Of a stretch of DNA of 64,000 nucleotides, positions 44,788 to 54,441 are shown in pieces (positions within the stretch are counted from its first letter, which is position 1; each line of letters opens with the position of its first letter). A program made the translations under genes and the position numbers. This stretch comes from Cupriavidus laharis. GTDB lineage: Bacteria; Pseudomonadota; Gammaproteobacteria; Burkholderiales; Burkholderiaceae. The notes under the pieces were generated by a model that saw only the letters and a program-made list of their open reading frames with translations, ran no database searches and was not told where the DNA came from. The stretch spans positions 248,001 through 312,000 of the forward strand of contig NZ_CAJZAI010000004.1 in assembly GCF_914271435.1 (NCBI RefSeq), written 5' to 3'.

Positions 44788-47700
44788 TGAACCGATCCGA
44801 TTTCGATAACGTGATCCGCGAAAAGGTGGGCCACGAAAAGGTGGAAAGCAAGTTCCAGAACGACTGGACCCGCCAGCGCAATACGGCGTATGCGTTCATC
44901 GAGCGCTTTGGCAACGGGTTCGATACCCAGTTGCTGGCCGACGAGGTAGGCATGGGCAAGACCTATGTAGCCATGGCGATGATCGGCGCCATGCTCCGTG
45001 GCCGGCCCGGACGTGCAGGGCGCGCATTGCTGGTCACACCGTCCAGCGCGGTGCTGCGCTCGAAGTGGGAGCAGGAGTTGCGCAGCTTTGGCGACCGCTA
45101 CATGGGAAGCAAGTCCGGCGCGAAGGCGCCGCTACGGCCGCTGGTCATCACGGATTACTGGCAGCTCGTGGCCAACCTGCACGACTACGATGCCGATCCG
45201 GTGGGTCGGGTCACGGAGCGGCTGCGCGGCGGTATCGTGGCGTCGTTCTGGGAATGGTGCCGGCGCGTGAAGCTGGTGGGAAGCCGTACACGGTTCAATC
45301 TGGACATATCGTTTGACCCGCATGCGCCGGAGGCGAGGGCGTTTGCTTCGGACTTCTCCAGCGCGGCCTGGTGGAGCTACCTCGATACGCTCAAGGCGGG
45401 GCAGGAGCCATTGCTGCGTCAACGGGTAGCCCAGCTATCCGACCAGGATCCCCAGGTCGCCGCGTGGGCGTTTCGCTGGCTCGCGGAAGCCTTCCGGAAG
45501 TTCACGGACAAACAGAACGAACATGTGCCCGATGTGCTGATCGTCGGCATGTCGTCGCTGCGGCGCCCAAACTACAACCAGCAGCAGTCGCTGGAGTTCT
45601 ACACCTTCGTGGTGGGCGTATTGCTATCCGGACTGCACGAGCCAACGCGCAAGGCCTTTGTCAGGGCATTGAGGAAGGCGGGGAACGTCATTCTCGACGA
45701 CGCCACGCATGACTCGGTCCGGGCGCTGGCCGCGGCTGACCTTTACCGTACCAAGGGTTGCATTGCAGCCGTGATGCAGGACGACGACGCGCTGCAGGCG
45801 GAATGGCGTTCGCTCAAGGACGCGCCCGAGGCCGGCCGCATGAAGGCGTTCCTGAGGACGCTGACCGATGCGGTCATCAGCAGGAAGCTCAAGGAGTCGG
45901 GCATCAAACTGGCGGTCATTGACGAAGCGCACAACTGGAAGGATGGCAAGAACGGCGGTGGTGAATTCAAGAAGATCTTCGCACCGGCCATTCCGCGCAA
46001 GCTGCTGATGTCCGCCACGCCGTTCCAGCTTGCCGAAAACGAGATGCTGCGCGTCTTCGCGCATGCCGCCGATCCGTCCGGGCGTACGCAGCAGGTACTG
46101 GCGTCACAGGGCGAAGCCGTGAGCCAGTGTCTTGCCGCAAATGCGAGCTTCGCCAGGTGTTGGACTGAACTGGCGGCGTCGGGCCATGCCGTGCAGGCGC
46201 TGCACACCGCCCTGGCGGGCGCCGACGTCGCGGCGGTTGAGGCACGGTTGTCGGCACTGGCCGAGCACCCCACCACCGATCCCGCGCTCGCCGCGTTCTG
46301 CCAGGCCGCCCTGGTGTACCGGAAAGCCGTGGACAAGCTGGTAGCGATCCAGCGCCAGATCGTGATCCGCCACGTCAAGCCGCGCGGCCATCGCGCGTTC
46401 CATGCCGGGGTGGATTTCCGCGTCGATGTGTTGCCGCAGCAGAAGACGGCGTTGTATGGCGTGATTGGCATGGCCGATGGCGACGATGCGTTCATCCACT
46501 ACTTGGCCATGCGCATGGACCAGCAGATCCGTGGCATCGACAGCCAGGCGAGCGCGCACCTGATGGGCGGGCTGACGTCGAGCGTGGCGGCATACCAAAA
46601 GAGCGTACACGGCCGCCGGGCGCTTCCGCGCGGCGCCGATGTGGTCACGCGTGGCTATGTCGGGATGTTCGGCAAGGCCATGCAGCATCACGCGCATCCG
46701 AAAGTGGGCGCCACCGTGCGGCGCGCGCTGGAGAACTACCATAACGGCCGCAAGACACTGATCTTCTGCGAGCGGGTGGACACGCTGGAGGAAATTCAGA
46801 CCGGTATGCGTCAGGCTATGGAATCGGTGCCTGCCGGTGCGCGGCGCGGGAGCGATCCCGTGCAGGCCCGCAAGGACTTCCTCGAACATGCGGAAGTGGC
46901 GGACCTGCGGTTGACCCGGCTGGCGTGGCTGGCCAGCGGACGGCATGTCGGGCTGCGCGCCCGGATCGAGACATTGCGGCCCGAAGCCGCCACGTTCGCC
47001 ATCGAAACCCTCGCGCGCATTGGCCTCAACCCGACCGCCCGCCGTGTGCACCGGCTCATGGACATCCTCGCCCTGGCCAGACTGGATGGCTCGCCCGCTG
47101 AGGCGGGGCATCTTGCGCGGCACTTTGAGGCGCTGTGCGCGGCCTGCCGTAAAGCATCGGTGAAGGACCGCGCGCTCTGGCAATCGATCTTCGGCGGCAC
47201 CAGGGCGGAAGCGCAGGCCGGTGCGCAAGCGATCCACGACGAGGCGATGAAGCATGCCGCGACGTGGTTCGGTGACGTCACCAATGTCTGGGAGGCGGAT
47301 GATGCGGCGGAATTCGCCGCGATGGTTTTGGGGCTGCTGGACAGCGAGTCGGCGATGCTGCAGGCCGCGGCCGACCCGAAAGACCCAGCCGCCCCGGCCG
47401 ACACGGCAACCGCGTTCTATGACACGGTGGTCGCGCTGCAGCGCGGCGTGCGCAAGGTCGTGCTGCGTCCCGACCTGTTCCGCGGCTATCTGGCGGACGC
47501 GGGCTGGTCCGGTGGCACGGCATCGGAGATCACGGAGATCGCGGCGATCGTACATGACGGCATCCGGCGCAATCGGGGCCAGGGGGAGTCGCCGTGGCGC
47601 CGGGTGTGCCGCTTCATGCAGGCGCTGTGCGACGCCAACGGCAGCATCAATCCACACGCCACCACCAACACGCAACGCCGCAGCTTGTGGCGGGGCGTCA

Positions 47701-48347
47701 ATATCCGGGCGTCGCGTCAGGGCGTGAACGATGAAGAGGGCGACGCACTGGTGACCGATGATGATCTGGCGGTGCAGACGCTGTCGGGCGACACCGATGC
47801 CGAGCGGCGTATCGCGCTATGCGCGGCCTTCAACTCGCCGCTGGCGCCGGACGTGCTGATCTGTACGTCGATCGGCAGCGAGGGCATCGACCTGCATCGT
47901 GAGTGCGCCGAAGTGATCCACCACGATCTGCCGTGGAATCCGGCCAAGCTCGAACAGCGTATCGGCCGCGTCGATCGTGTGGGCAGCCTGGGGGAGGAGA
48001 GAGGCATCAAAGTCCGGATCGGCATCCCGTTCCAGGAGCAGACCTACGAGCGCTTTCAGTACAACGTGCTGCTGGCCCGCGCGCAACGGTTCCAGGTGCT
48101 GCTGGGCAAGCCGGATTTCGATGTGGCGACGGACGAGGAAGATCCAGAGGCCGAGGACGGCCGCGTACGGGAAATCGACGGCGACGACGAGGTTGCCGAC
48201 GCCACGCTGGCGCCCGAGTTGCCGGCGCCGCTGCTGCAGTGGCTGTCGGTGGACCTGGCACTCCCCACCGCCACGGCGCCGGCATTACCACCCACCCCAG
48301 TCACGCCAAACAGTAGGAAGGAAGTGGAGCATGCCGTATCCGATTGA
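44787..48347 (+). CDS. SNF2/SF2-type helicase
   Basis: A 1186-aa protein with GMGKT (55-59, within LLADEVGMGKT), DEAH box AVIDEAHNW (~375), LLMSATPFQ (~405), TLIFCERVDTLEE (~655), CTSIGSEGIDLHRECAEV (~1028) and QRIGRVDRVGS (~1058). Such ATPases move on or remodel DNA in anti-phage complexes with PLD nucleases. A long insertion between the two RecA-like lobes has no recognised fold. It overlaps the upstream stop and, by 17 bases, the downstream nucleotidase gene. Confidence 0.9.
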   Translation: MNRSDFDNVIREKVGHEKVESKFQNDWTRQRNTAYAFIERFGNGFDTQLLADEVGMGKTYVAMAMIGAMLRGRPGRAGRALLVTPSSAVLRSKWEQELRSFGDRYMGSKSGAKAPLRPLVITDYWQLVANLHDYDADPVGRVTERLRGGIVASFWEWCRRVKLVGSRTRFNLDISFDPHAPEARAFASDFSSAAWWSYLDTLKAGQEPLLRQRVAQLSDQDPQVAAWAFRWLAEAFRKFTDKQNEHVPDVLIVGMSSLRRPNYNQQQSLEFYTFVVGVLLSGLHEPTRKAFVRALRKAGNVILDDATHDSVRALAAADLYRTKGCIAAVMQDDDALQAEWRSLKDAPEAGRMKAFLRTLTDAVISRKLKESGIKLAVIDEAHNWKDGKNGGGEFKKIFAPAIPRKLLMSATPFQLAENEMLRVFAHAADPSGRTQQVLASQGEAVSQCLAANASFARCWTELAASGHAVQALHTALAGADVAAVEARLSALAEHPTTDPALAAFCQAALVYRKAVDKLVAIQRQIVIRHVKPRGHRAFHAGVDFRVDVLPQQKTALYGVIGMADGDDAFIHYLAMRMDQQIRGIDSQASAHLMGGLTSSVAAYQKSVHGRRALPRGADVVTRGYVGMFGKAMQHHAHPKVGATVRRALENYHNGRKTLIFCERVDTLEEIQTGMRQAMESVPAGARRGSDPVQARKDFLEHAEVADLRLTRLAWLASGRHVGLRARIETLRPEAATFAIETLARIGLNPTARRVHRLMDILALARLDGSPAEAGHLARHFEALCAACRKASVKDRALWQSIFGGTRAEAQAGAQAIHDEAMKHAATWFGDVTNVWEADDAAEFAAMVLGLLDSESAMLQAAADPKDPAAPADTATAFYDTVVALQRGVRKVVLRPDLFRGYLADAGWSGGTASEITEIAAIVHDGIRRNRGQGESPWRRVCRFMQALCDANGSINPHATTNTQRRSLWRGVNIRASRQGVNDEEGDALVTDDDLAVQTLSGDTDAERRIALCAAFNSPLAPDVLICTSIGSEGIDLHRECAEVIHHDLPWNPAKLEQRIGRVDRVGSLGEERGIKVRIGIPFQEQTYERFQYNVLLARAQRFQVLLGKPDFDVATDEEDPEAEDGRVREIDGDDEVADATLAPELPAPLLQWLSVDLALPTATAPALPPTPVTPNSRKEVEHAVSD

Positions 48348-49266
48348 AAACAAGCTGGTGGTCGGTGTGGCCTCCAGCGCGCTGTTCGATCTGTCCGAGT
48401 CGGACGAGATCTACCGCGGGCAGGGCGTGGAAGCGTACCGGGCGTATCAGGAGAGCCACCTCGATGTGCCGTGCGCGAAAGGGGTGGCGTTCCCGTTCAT
48501 CCGGCGGCTGCTCGATATCAACCGTGCTTTCCCGGACGATCTGCCCGTCGAGGTGGTGCTGCTGTCGCGCAATTCGCCCGAAACGGGACTGCGGATCTTC
48601 CGGTCGATCGCGCACTACGGGCTCGACATCTCGCGCGCGGCGTTCACGGCGGGCGGGCCACCGCACCGGTATATCCCGGCGTTCAACGCTTCGCTGTTCC
48701 TGACCGCCAACGAGCGCGACGTGCGCGATGCCATCGATGCCAACTATCCGGCCGGGCTGGTGTTGCCGTCGAAGGTCTTCGACGATGCGCTCGACATGGA
48801 ACTGCGCGTGGCGTTCGACTTCGATGGCGTGATTGCCGACGATGAATCGGAGACTGTGTTCAAGCTCAACAACGACGTGGAGGAATTCCAGGCGCACGAA
48901 CTAAACCGTCGCGAGATCCCGCATCGCCCGGGCCTGCTCGCGAACCTGTTCCGCCAGCTCGATGCGCTGCGCCGGCTGGAGGAAGACCGGCTGAGCAAGG
49001 ACCCCGCCTACCGCAAGGTCCTGCGCATGTCGATCGTGACCGCCCGTAGCGCGCCCGCGCACGAACGGATGATCACCACGCTGAAGAGCTGGGGCGTGAC
49101 CCCCGACCAAGCGTTCCTGCTGGGTGGCATGGAGAAGGCGCGGATCCTGGACACCATGCGGCCGCATATCTATTTCGACGACCAGGTCAGCCACCTGCGC
49201 TCGGCTGCTGGCGACATCCCGATGGTGCATATCCCGTTCGGGATCGCCAACCGGGGCGCGGCGTAG
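48331..49266 (+). CDS. 5'-nucleotidase, cN-I-like HAD family
   Basis: A 311-aa protein. The DxD phosphatase motif is FDFDGVIADDESE (162-174), the cN-I signature, with MSIVTARSAPAHERM providing the next motif and ILDTMRPHIYFDDQ the acidic motif. Cytosolic 5'-nucleotidases I remove phosphate from AMP and related dNMPs. In a defence operon it could deplete nucleotides (inference). The start ATG at 48331 has GGAG upstream and lies inside the helicase 3' end. It is the last gene of the right-pointing arm. Confidence 0.9.
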   Translation: MPYPIENKLVVGVASSALFDLSESDEIYRGQGVEAYRAYQESHLDVPCAKGVAFPFIRRLLDINRAFPDDLPVEVVLLSRNSPETGLRIFRSIAHYGLDISRAAFTAGGPPHRYIPAFNASLFLTANERDVRDAIDANYPAGLVLPSKVFDDALDMELRVAFDFDGVIADDESETVFKLNNDVEEFQAHELNRREIPHRPGLLANLFRQLDALRRLEEDRLSKDPAYRKVLRMSIVTARSAPAHERMITTLKSWGVTPDQAFLLGGMEKARILDTMRPHIYFDDQVSHLRSAAGDIPMVHIPFGIANRGAA

Positions 49267-49292
49267 CGTCGCGTCCCCGTTGAGGCAGCCTC

Positions 49293-49307
49293 TCCCGCTA
49301 GGCGGGA
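49293..49307. terminator. Possible bidirectional terminator between converging arms
   Basis: TCCCGC (49293-49298) and GCGGGA (49302-49307) form a 6-bp stem with loop TAG, between the 5'-nucleotidase stop and the converging GTPase gene. No T run is seen on either side, so it is weak evidence. Confidence 0.35.
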
Positions 49308-49319
49308 CAGGGCGGGCGA

Positions 49320-51479
49320 TCAGGCCGCCTTGGCGGTGGGCGCGTCACCGAGCCGATCGTCGCCGAGCTGTTCGATCGTGTCGATCAGCTTCGCCACGAG
49401 CTGCTGCTCCATTTCCTTTTCGGCCAGGGCCGCTTCCAGCCGGTCCAGCCGCAGCTTGAGCGCCTTCGTCATGGTTGCGGAAAGGTTCCGTTGCGTGTCG
49501 GCCAGGGCGTCGCACAGGGCGTCCACTTTCTGGTTGACCTCTTCCAGCATGCGCCCGGCGATATCGGCCAGCGACTCCCTGACGGCTTCCTGCAGCGCCG
49601 CCATCTGGTCGTCACGCGCTTCGCTGCTGAACCGAGAACTGATGCTGCGTCGCACGTCGCCAAGCCGGAACGACAAGGACGGCAGCTTGATCTTGTCCAG
49701 CGCCTTGGGCAGCACCTCCTGCAGCAGCCGGGGATCGAAGTCCTTGCTCGACGTATCGAGCGACTTCAGCAACGCCTTGTGCAGTTCCGCGCGCAACTTG
49801 TCCGTTGATACCACCGCGGCGAACTGTGCGTTGAGGTTCTCGGTGTTGTTGTCGGCGAATTCGCCCAGGCGCTCGATCGCGTCGGCCGTGGCAAGGTACT
49901 CGTAGCTGTGGGTGACGATGTCATACACCGTCTTCTCGTCGCCCCAGGTCCAGGGCTTGTACCAGACCGACGTACTGATCGTGCGCGAGCGGGTCTCGGT
50001 CTCGGTGCCCGAGCGCTTGTCGAGCTTGCTGTAGCGTCGGATCTCGCTCCGCAGTGCCTTGCCCATGCTTTCGCAGGCGGCACGCGCCTCATCGCTGGTC
50101 CGCTCGAAAATGCCGACAAGCTTGCTGGCGACGTTGGCGATGGCCTTCTCGCAGGCCTGTTGCTGACCGCGCGCGGCTTCGAGGTCGCCGGACTCCAGGT
50201 CCATCGTGTGCTCGTTCGCCGCTTGCCGCAGGGCAGCGAAGCAGTCATCGAGGCGCTTCTGCAGGTCCCGTACGAGGTTGCGGCGGGCCTTGTCGATCAG
50301 TGCATCCTTGTCGCGGCGTGCCGCATCGTATTCGTCGCGGATCGCCGCGAAGTTGGCGATGCGCGTCCAGTCGTCCTGCGACGGTGGCGGCGTGCCCCAC
50401 TGATCGGTGGCGATCTCCTCGATGGCGTTGTACGCCGCGGCCATGCCGCCACGCGCGCGCCATGCCGCCTCCGGCCAGGTGGCGAAGAGGTGCGCATAGG
50501 TGCTGGAGAAGACCGGCGCCTGCAGGCCGCGATAGATCGCCGCCAGTTCCTCGTTCTGCCTCGCGGCGATCCCGCCCATTTCCTTCTCTGCGCGCGCCGT
50601 GAGCCGGTTGCGGATATTGCGCTCGGTCTCGGCCAGCGAGCGGCGGTTAAAGCCGTCGTCGATGATGGCGCCGTCCATCTGGCCGGCAATCAGCGTCATG
50701 CGCCGCACACCCTTGGTGGGCAACTGGCGGCCGAGCAGTTCCATGTCGGACTGGTCAAGGAACTGGCTGCAGCGCGACAGGAACATGACCACGTCGCAGG
50801 TAGCCATGAACTGGCGCGTCTTGTCGGTGCGGCTCGGCACCGGATCGTTCATGCCGGGCGTATCCACGATCTCGTACCCTTTCAGGTCGTCATCGGGCAG
50901 CGTCAGCTCGGTCATCTGCACCAGCGGCGTGTACTGGCCGTCCTCGCCAACGTAGGCGTTCATGCGGTCGATCAGGTCTTCGATGCTGTCGGCCTCCACC
51001 ACGTGCCGTCCCTTCTTGAGCGTCGCGGCGATGGCGATGCCGTTGGCCTGCGCCATGGCCACCAGTTCGCGCGCGACACGTGCCTCCGCGCCGTCGCCCT
51101 GGCTGGCCGCTGCGTGCTCGATCTGCGCCCATTCCTCGGACGTGTAGAACGTGACGGTCAGCACGGGACGCGGACCCCAGGTGATCTTGGTCAGGTTCGC
51201 GGTCTTGGGGGTGGCCGCCTCGGGCAGCACCGGCTTGCCCTGGAAAAGCAGGGCGTTCAGGAAGCTGCTCTTGCCGGCCTTCACCTGGCCCATGATGCCG
51301 ATGCTCAGGCGCGCGTCGGCGGAGAGCTTGTGGCGCCGGCTTTCCAGGTCCTTGAGCAGTTCGGCGAACGCGTCGATCTCGTCGGGGAATTGGGTGTGCC
51401 AGGGATGCAGCGCGTGCACGGCGCCGTCGATGCGAGTGCGTAGGCTGTCCAGTTGCTGGTTCAATGCGGAGGTCGGCAT
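49320..51479 (-). CDS. Dynamin-like GTPase
   Basis: A 719-aa protein with P-loop GQVKAGKSS (64-72), switch II VDTPGMNDP, and AVxxA-type helical stalk regions with coiled coil toward both ends. A Trp-rich segment (SVWYKPWTWGDE) and C-terminal helices resemble bacterial dynamin-like proteins that bind membrane. The ATG at 51479 (MPTSALNQQ) is chosen over an in-frame GTG at 51512, because the latter lies within the upstream gene. It is the last gene of the left-pointing GTPase arm. Confidence 0.85.
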   Translation of the reverse strand: MPTSALNQQLDSLRTRIDGAVHALHPWHTQFPDEIDAFAELLKDLESRRHKLSADARLSIGIMGQVKAGKSSFLNALLFQGKPVLPEAATPKTANLTKITWGPRPVLTVTFYTSEEWAQIEHAAASQGDGAEARVARELVAMAQANGIAIAATLKKGRHVVEADSIEDLIDRMNAYVGEDGQYTPLVQMTELTLPDDDLKGYEIVDTPGMNDPVPSRTDKTRQFMATCDVVMFLSRCSQFLDQSDMELLGRQLPTKGVRRMTLIAGQMDGAIIDDGFNRRSLAETERNIRNRLTARAEKEMGGIAARQNEELAAIYRGLQAPVFSSTYAHLFATWPEAAWRARGGMAAAYNAIEEIATDQWGTPPPSQDDWTRIANFAAIRDEYDAARRDKDALIDKARRNLVRDLQKRLDDCFAALRQAANEHTMDLESGDLEAARGQQQACEKAIANVASKLVGIFERTSDEARAACESMGKALRSEIRRYSKLDKRSGTETETRSRTISTSVWYKPWTWGDEKTVYDIVTHSYEYLATADAIERLGEFADNNTENLNAQFAAVVSTDKLRAELHKALLKSLDTSSKDFDPRLLQEVLPKALDKIKLPSLSFRLGDVRRSISSRFSSEARDDQMAALQEAVRESLADIAGRMLEEVNQKVDALCDALADTQRNLSATMTKALKLRLDRLEAALAEKEMEQQLVAKLIDTIEQLGDDRLGDAPTAKAA

Positions 51480-51496
51480 AGATAGGGTTGGGCGTC

Positions 51497-52924
51497 TTAG
51501 TATTCGAACCACCAGTCTTCGGCGTTCATCGCGCTGTTGACGGAGCGGCTGTCATCCAGTGTGCACTGGTGCAGGACTGTCACGTGCTGGCCCTTCTCGT
51601 GGTAGAGCACATCTGACGACTTGAAGCGGCAGCTAATGGCGATGCTGGTAAAGCTCCCCGCGTGGCCGCAGTCGCCCATGCGAATGCCGGCGTCACGGAA
51701 CGTGGATTCGCTGAACGATGCCGATCCGGCATAGTCGGCGAACACGCCAACATGCTGCAATTCCTCGTCCAGGCGCGTACTGGAGCAGTTCTCGAGCTTG
51801 CAGTTGTGGATGGCATCGTAGAGCCCGTCGGCACGAATCGCGCCGCCCAGCGAGGCCGTGCAATCAACGAATCGGGAGTGTGAGACTTTGAATTCGGCGC
51901 CATTCCGAAGCGTGAGGTACCGTTCGCGGGTATCCTTCAATCGTTTCACCGCGATGGCGCCACCCGGCATTGAGGCATTGCCGCATTCATGGAAGTGGCA
52001 CTTCTGAATCTGTACGGAAGAATGGGTCAGCCACAGGGCGCGTGCATCGATAGTTGTGAGCGAACAGTTGATGATCCGTACCTCGGTCGAATGCTCGAAG
52101 GTCATCGCGGTCCGTTGGTCGGCTTCCAGATAATGGCCCGTGACGTCGCAATCCCTTAGCTCGAAGGCATTGACCTGGTCGAAGACAAAGACGGGCGCAT
52201 CGAGCGTGGTGTTGCGGATCGACGCATCCGGGCGGTGCTTGGCATCCGCCGTGGTCAGGATGCGCCCGTCACGCAGGAACAGCAGCGTGCTGTCTTGTAT
52301 CGACCAGTTGCAAGTCATCTCGATGGTGCCGGAGATGCGCCAGACGCCGCCGGTCAGGCCGACGGCGAGCCTCTCCGCGGTGAGTTCCGTGCCAAGGAAT
52401 TCCTTCCAGACGACAAATTCCTGGACCTCGATCGATTCGAACGTCTTCTCGTCCGCCGGCCGCCCCAACACAGTGGCGGCAATATCGGCCACGGTGCGCA
52501 GTTCGGCCGCCTTCAGCCGGAAGATGTGCGCCAGTTCGGACAGCAGCGTCTGTTGCCCGTACGAGAGCGTGCCCGCCACGCGCAGCAGGATGGCGGCGTC
52601 GGTCATGAAGCTGCGCGCCAGGCCGGCTTCAACGAACATGTCGGCGCAATCGCGCAGGAAGGGGCGGTCGATGTCCTGTGCCGCGGCCAGGATTTCGCCC
52701 TCCTGTTCGGCCACGTCGAGCGATTCGAGCAGCATCCGGAACAGCCGCTGTCGCGATTCGGCAATGACCGGCTCGCAGAGCAGAACCACGGCCAGCAGGC
52801 GCGCGTAGGCATCGCGCACCGCTTCGTCCTGGGTCCGGGCGTAATGCGCGGGCAGCGGATGCGTGAGCAGCTTGACGTCGTCGAGGTATCGCAGGATGCG
52901 GGCCGGTGAGAGTGGGGCGTTCAT
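51497..52924 (-). CDS. TerB-like helical plus beta-helix protein
   Basis: A 475-aa protein. The first ~150 residues are helical in the style of TerB/tellurite-resistance domains (AYARLLAVVLLCEPVIAESRQRLFRMLLESL, FMTDAAILLRVAGTLSYGQQTLLSEL); this is tentative. The second half shows short beta-strand repeats like a right-handed parallel beta-helix (TAMTFEHSTEVRIINCSL, ALWLTHSSVQIQKCHFHEC, AEFKVSHSRFVDC). Its ATG overlaps the preceding stop (ATGA). It lies between two dynamin-like GTPases and may scaffold them. Confidence 0.65.
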   Translation of the reverse strand: MNAPLSPARILRYLDDVKLLTHPLPAHYARTQDEAVRDAYARLLAVVLLCEPVIAESRQRLFRMLLESLDVAEQEGEILAAAQDIDRPFLRDCADMFVEAGLARSFMTDAAILLRVAGTLSYGQQTLLSELAHIFRLKAAELRTVADIAATVLGRPADEKTFESIEVQEFVVWKEFLGTELTAERLAVGLTGGVWRISGTIEMTCNWSIQDSTLLFLRDGRILTTADAKHRPDASIRNTTLDAPVFVFDQVNAFELRDCDVTGHYLEADQRTAMTFEHSTEVRIINCSLTTIDARALWLTHSSVQIQKCHFHECGNASMPGGAIAVKRLKDTRERYLTLRNGAEFKVSHSRFVDCTASLGGAIRADGLYDAIHNCKLENCSSTRLDEELQHVGVFADYAGSASFSESTFRDAGIRMGDCGHAGSFTSIAISCRFKSSDVLYHEKGQHVTVLHQCTLDDSRSVNSAMNAEDWWFEY

Positions 52925-54441
52925 GAGTCAGCGTGATTCAGGGAGTCGAGCCAGGCCAGGCTGAGATGGCGGCGCAGCAGGGGCGCGGCGTTGCACACGT
53001 CGGGCAGGTCGTTGAGCGTTTGCCAGATGGCCGCATGACGGTTGTTGCCGACGACGGTGCCGGATGCCGGATCGGCCGTCACCGCGGCGAGTGCGGCCGT
53101 ATCGGTGGTGCCATCCGCCTCATCGGCGCCGGCGCCGGCGGCGCGGCGCTGGAAGATGGCGGACAGATTGGCAATCAGCGCCAGGCGCTTCGGCCCCAGC
53201 AGGTCCAGCTCGGACGGCTCGGGCATCGGCGTGCTCATGGCATCGCCGAGGTTCTCCAGCACATGGAAGAGTCGCCGGGTCAGCGCCGCCAGTGAGGTGA
53301 GCATGGCCTTCAGCCGGTCCATGTCGGCACGGGCCTGCGCGTTGATGGCCTCCAGGGTGGCGATGGCGCCGTCATCGGCCGGCAGCATGGCCAGCGCGCG
53401 ATTGGTGGCACCCATGTGCTCGTGCGCGCGCACCAGTTCGCCATCGATGTACCGGGCGTAGGGCCGCAAGGCGAGCTTGACGGTGCGCGGGCAAGGCGGT
53501 GCCGGCCGCTGGCGGGACCAGGCATCGAACAGGTCTGTGAGCGGGGTCAGCGGGTAGCCGGCCGAACGCCGGCGGCTCACGGGCACGACGTCGAGCACGC
53601 CGATATTGCGCTCGGCCAGCGTGCGGCGGATGAGCGCCACGATCTGCTTGATATCCTCTGGGGACTTGCGGTCCGCGCGCGATACCGCCACCACCTTCGG
53701 GATGGCCGCGCTCAGCGTGGACAGGAACTTCAGGTCGCTGTCGCTGATGACGCCGTTGTCCGCCGAGACCACCCAGACGATGCTGTGCACCGCATTCAGC
53801 GCGTCGCGCGCGCGGTCGGCATCGGTGGGGTCGCCGTCGGGGTGCTCGGGCTTGGAGTAGCCGGGCGTGTCCGCAAGCGCCAGGTGGTGCCACGGAAAGC
53901 CGTTGCGCACGACGACGGCCGTCCGAAGTAGGTGGCCCACTTCGCTGCCGTGCACGCGCAGTTCGTCGTGGCTGATGCTGCGCAGATCGTCGTCGGAGAG
54001 CCTGACCCGCTGCCCAAGCACGTTCAGGGCCAGTACGTCGTCGGTCTCGCCATGCGTGATGTAGGTGGCGATCGACGTGGTGGGGTCCAGTTCAGCGGGC
54101 AGCAGCGGCGCGCCGAGCAGGGCGTTGATGAGGGTGGACTTGCCGGCGCTGAACGCACCGCCAAAGCCCACGATCCACTTGCCGCCGGTCACGGGCAGGT
54201 TGCAGGACTGGCGCAAGGCTTCGATGGCCCCCACCACTTCGCCATGCAGATCGACGATGTCAGCGGGGCTTCCCTGCCGGTACAGGGCCGGCAATTCCTC
54301 GTGCACGATGGCGTGCAGCTCGGCCAACAGCGTGCCGACCTGTTCGGGCACGGCGTCGCCGCGCAGGCAGGTGCTGAGCAGCCGCAGGCGGCTGGCGGCC
54401 AGGTCCGCGTCGGATGGCTCGGGCAGCAGTGGCTCAGTCAA
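52921..54441 (-). CDS. Dynamin-like GTPase, TTG start
   Basis: A 506-aa protein with P-loop GAFSAGKST (95-103), switch II ADTPGYSKPEHPD, and SRAD base-recognition loop (VVAVSRADRKSPED). The probable start is TTG 54441, preceded by GGGAG at 6 bases and overlapping the upstream stop by 8 bases (TTGACTGA); the frame opens further upstream without a better site. A helical C-terminus follows. It is followed by the TerB-like gene with a 4-base overlap, so the two are coupled. Confidence 0.83.
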   Translation of the reverse strand: MTEPLLPEPSDADLAASRLRLLSTCLRGDAVPEQVGTLLAELHAIVHEELPALYRQGSPADIVDLHGEVVGAIEALRQSCNLPVTGGKWIVGFGGAFSAGKSTLINALLGAPLLPAELDPTTSIATYITHGETDDVLALNVLGQRVRLSDDDLRSISHDELRVHGSEVGHLLRTAVVVRNGFPWHHLALADTPGYSKPEHPDGDPTDADRARDALNAVHSIVWVVSADNGVISDSDLKFLSTLSAAIPKVVAVSRADRKSPEDIKQIVALIRRTLAERNIGVLDVVPVSRRRSAGYPLTPLTDLFDAWSRQRPAPPCPRTVKLALRPYARYIDGELVRAHEHMGATNRALAMLPADDGAIATLEAINAQARADMDRLKAMLTSLAALTRRLFHVLENLGDAMSTPMPEPSELDLLGPKRLALIANLSAIFQRRAAGAGADEADGTTDTAALAAVTADPASGTVVGNNRHAAIWQTLNDLPDVCNAAPLLRRHLSLAWLDSLNHADS

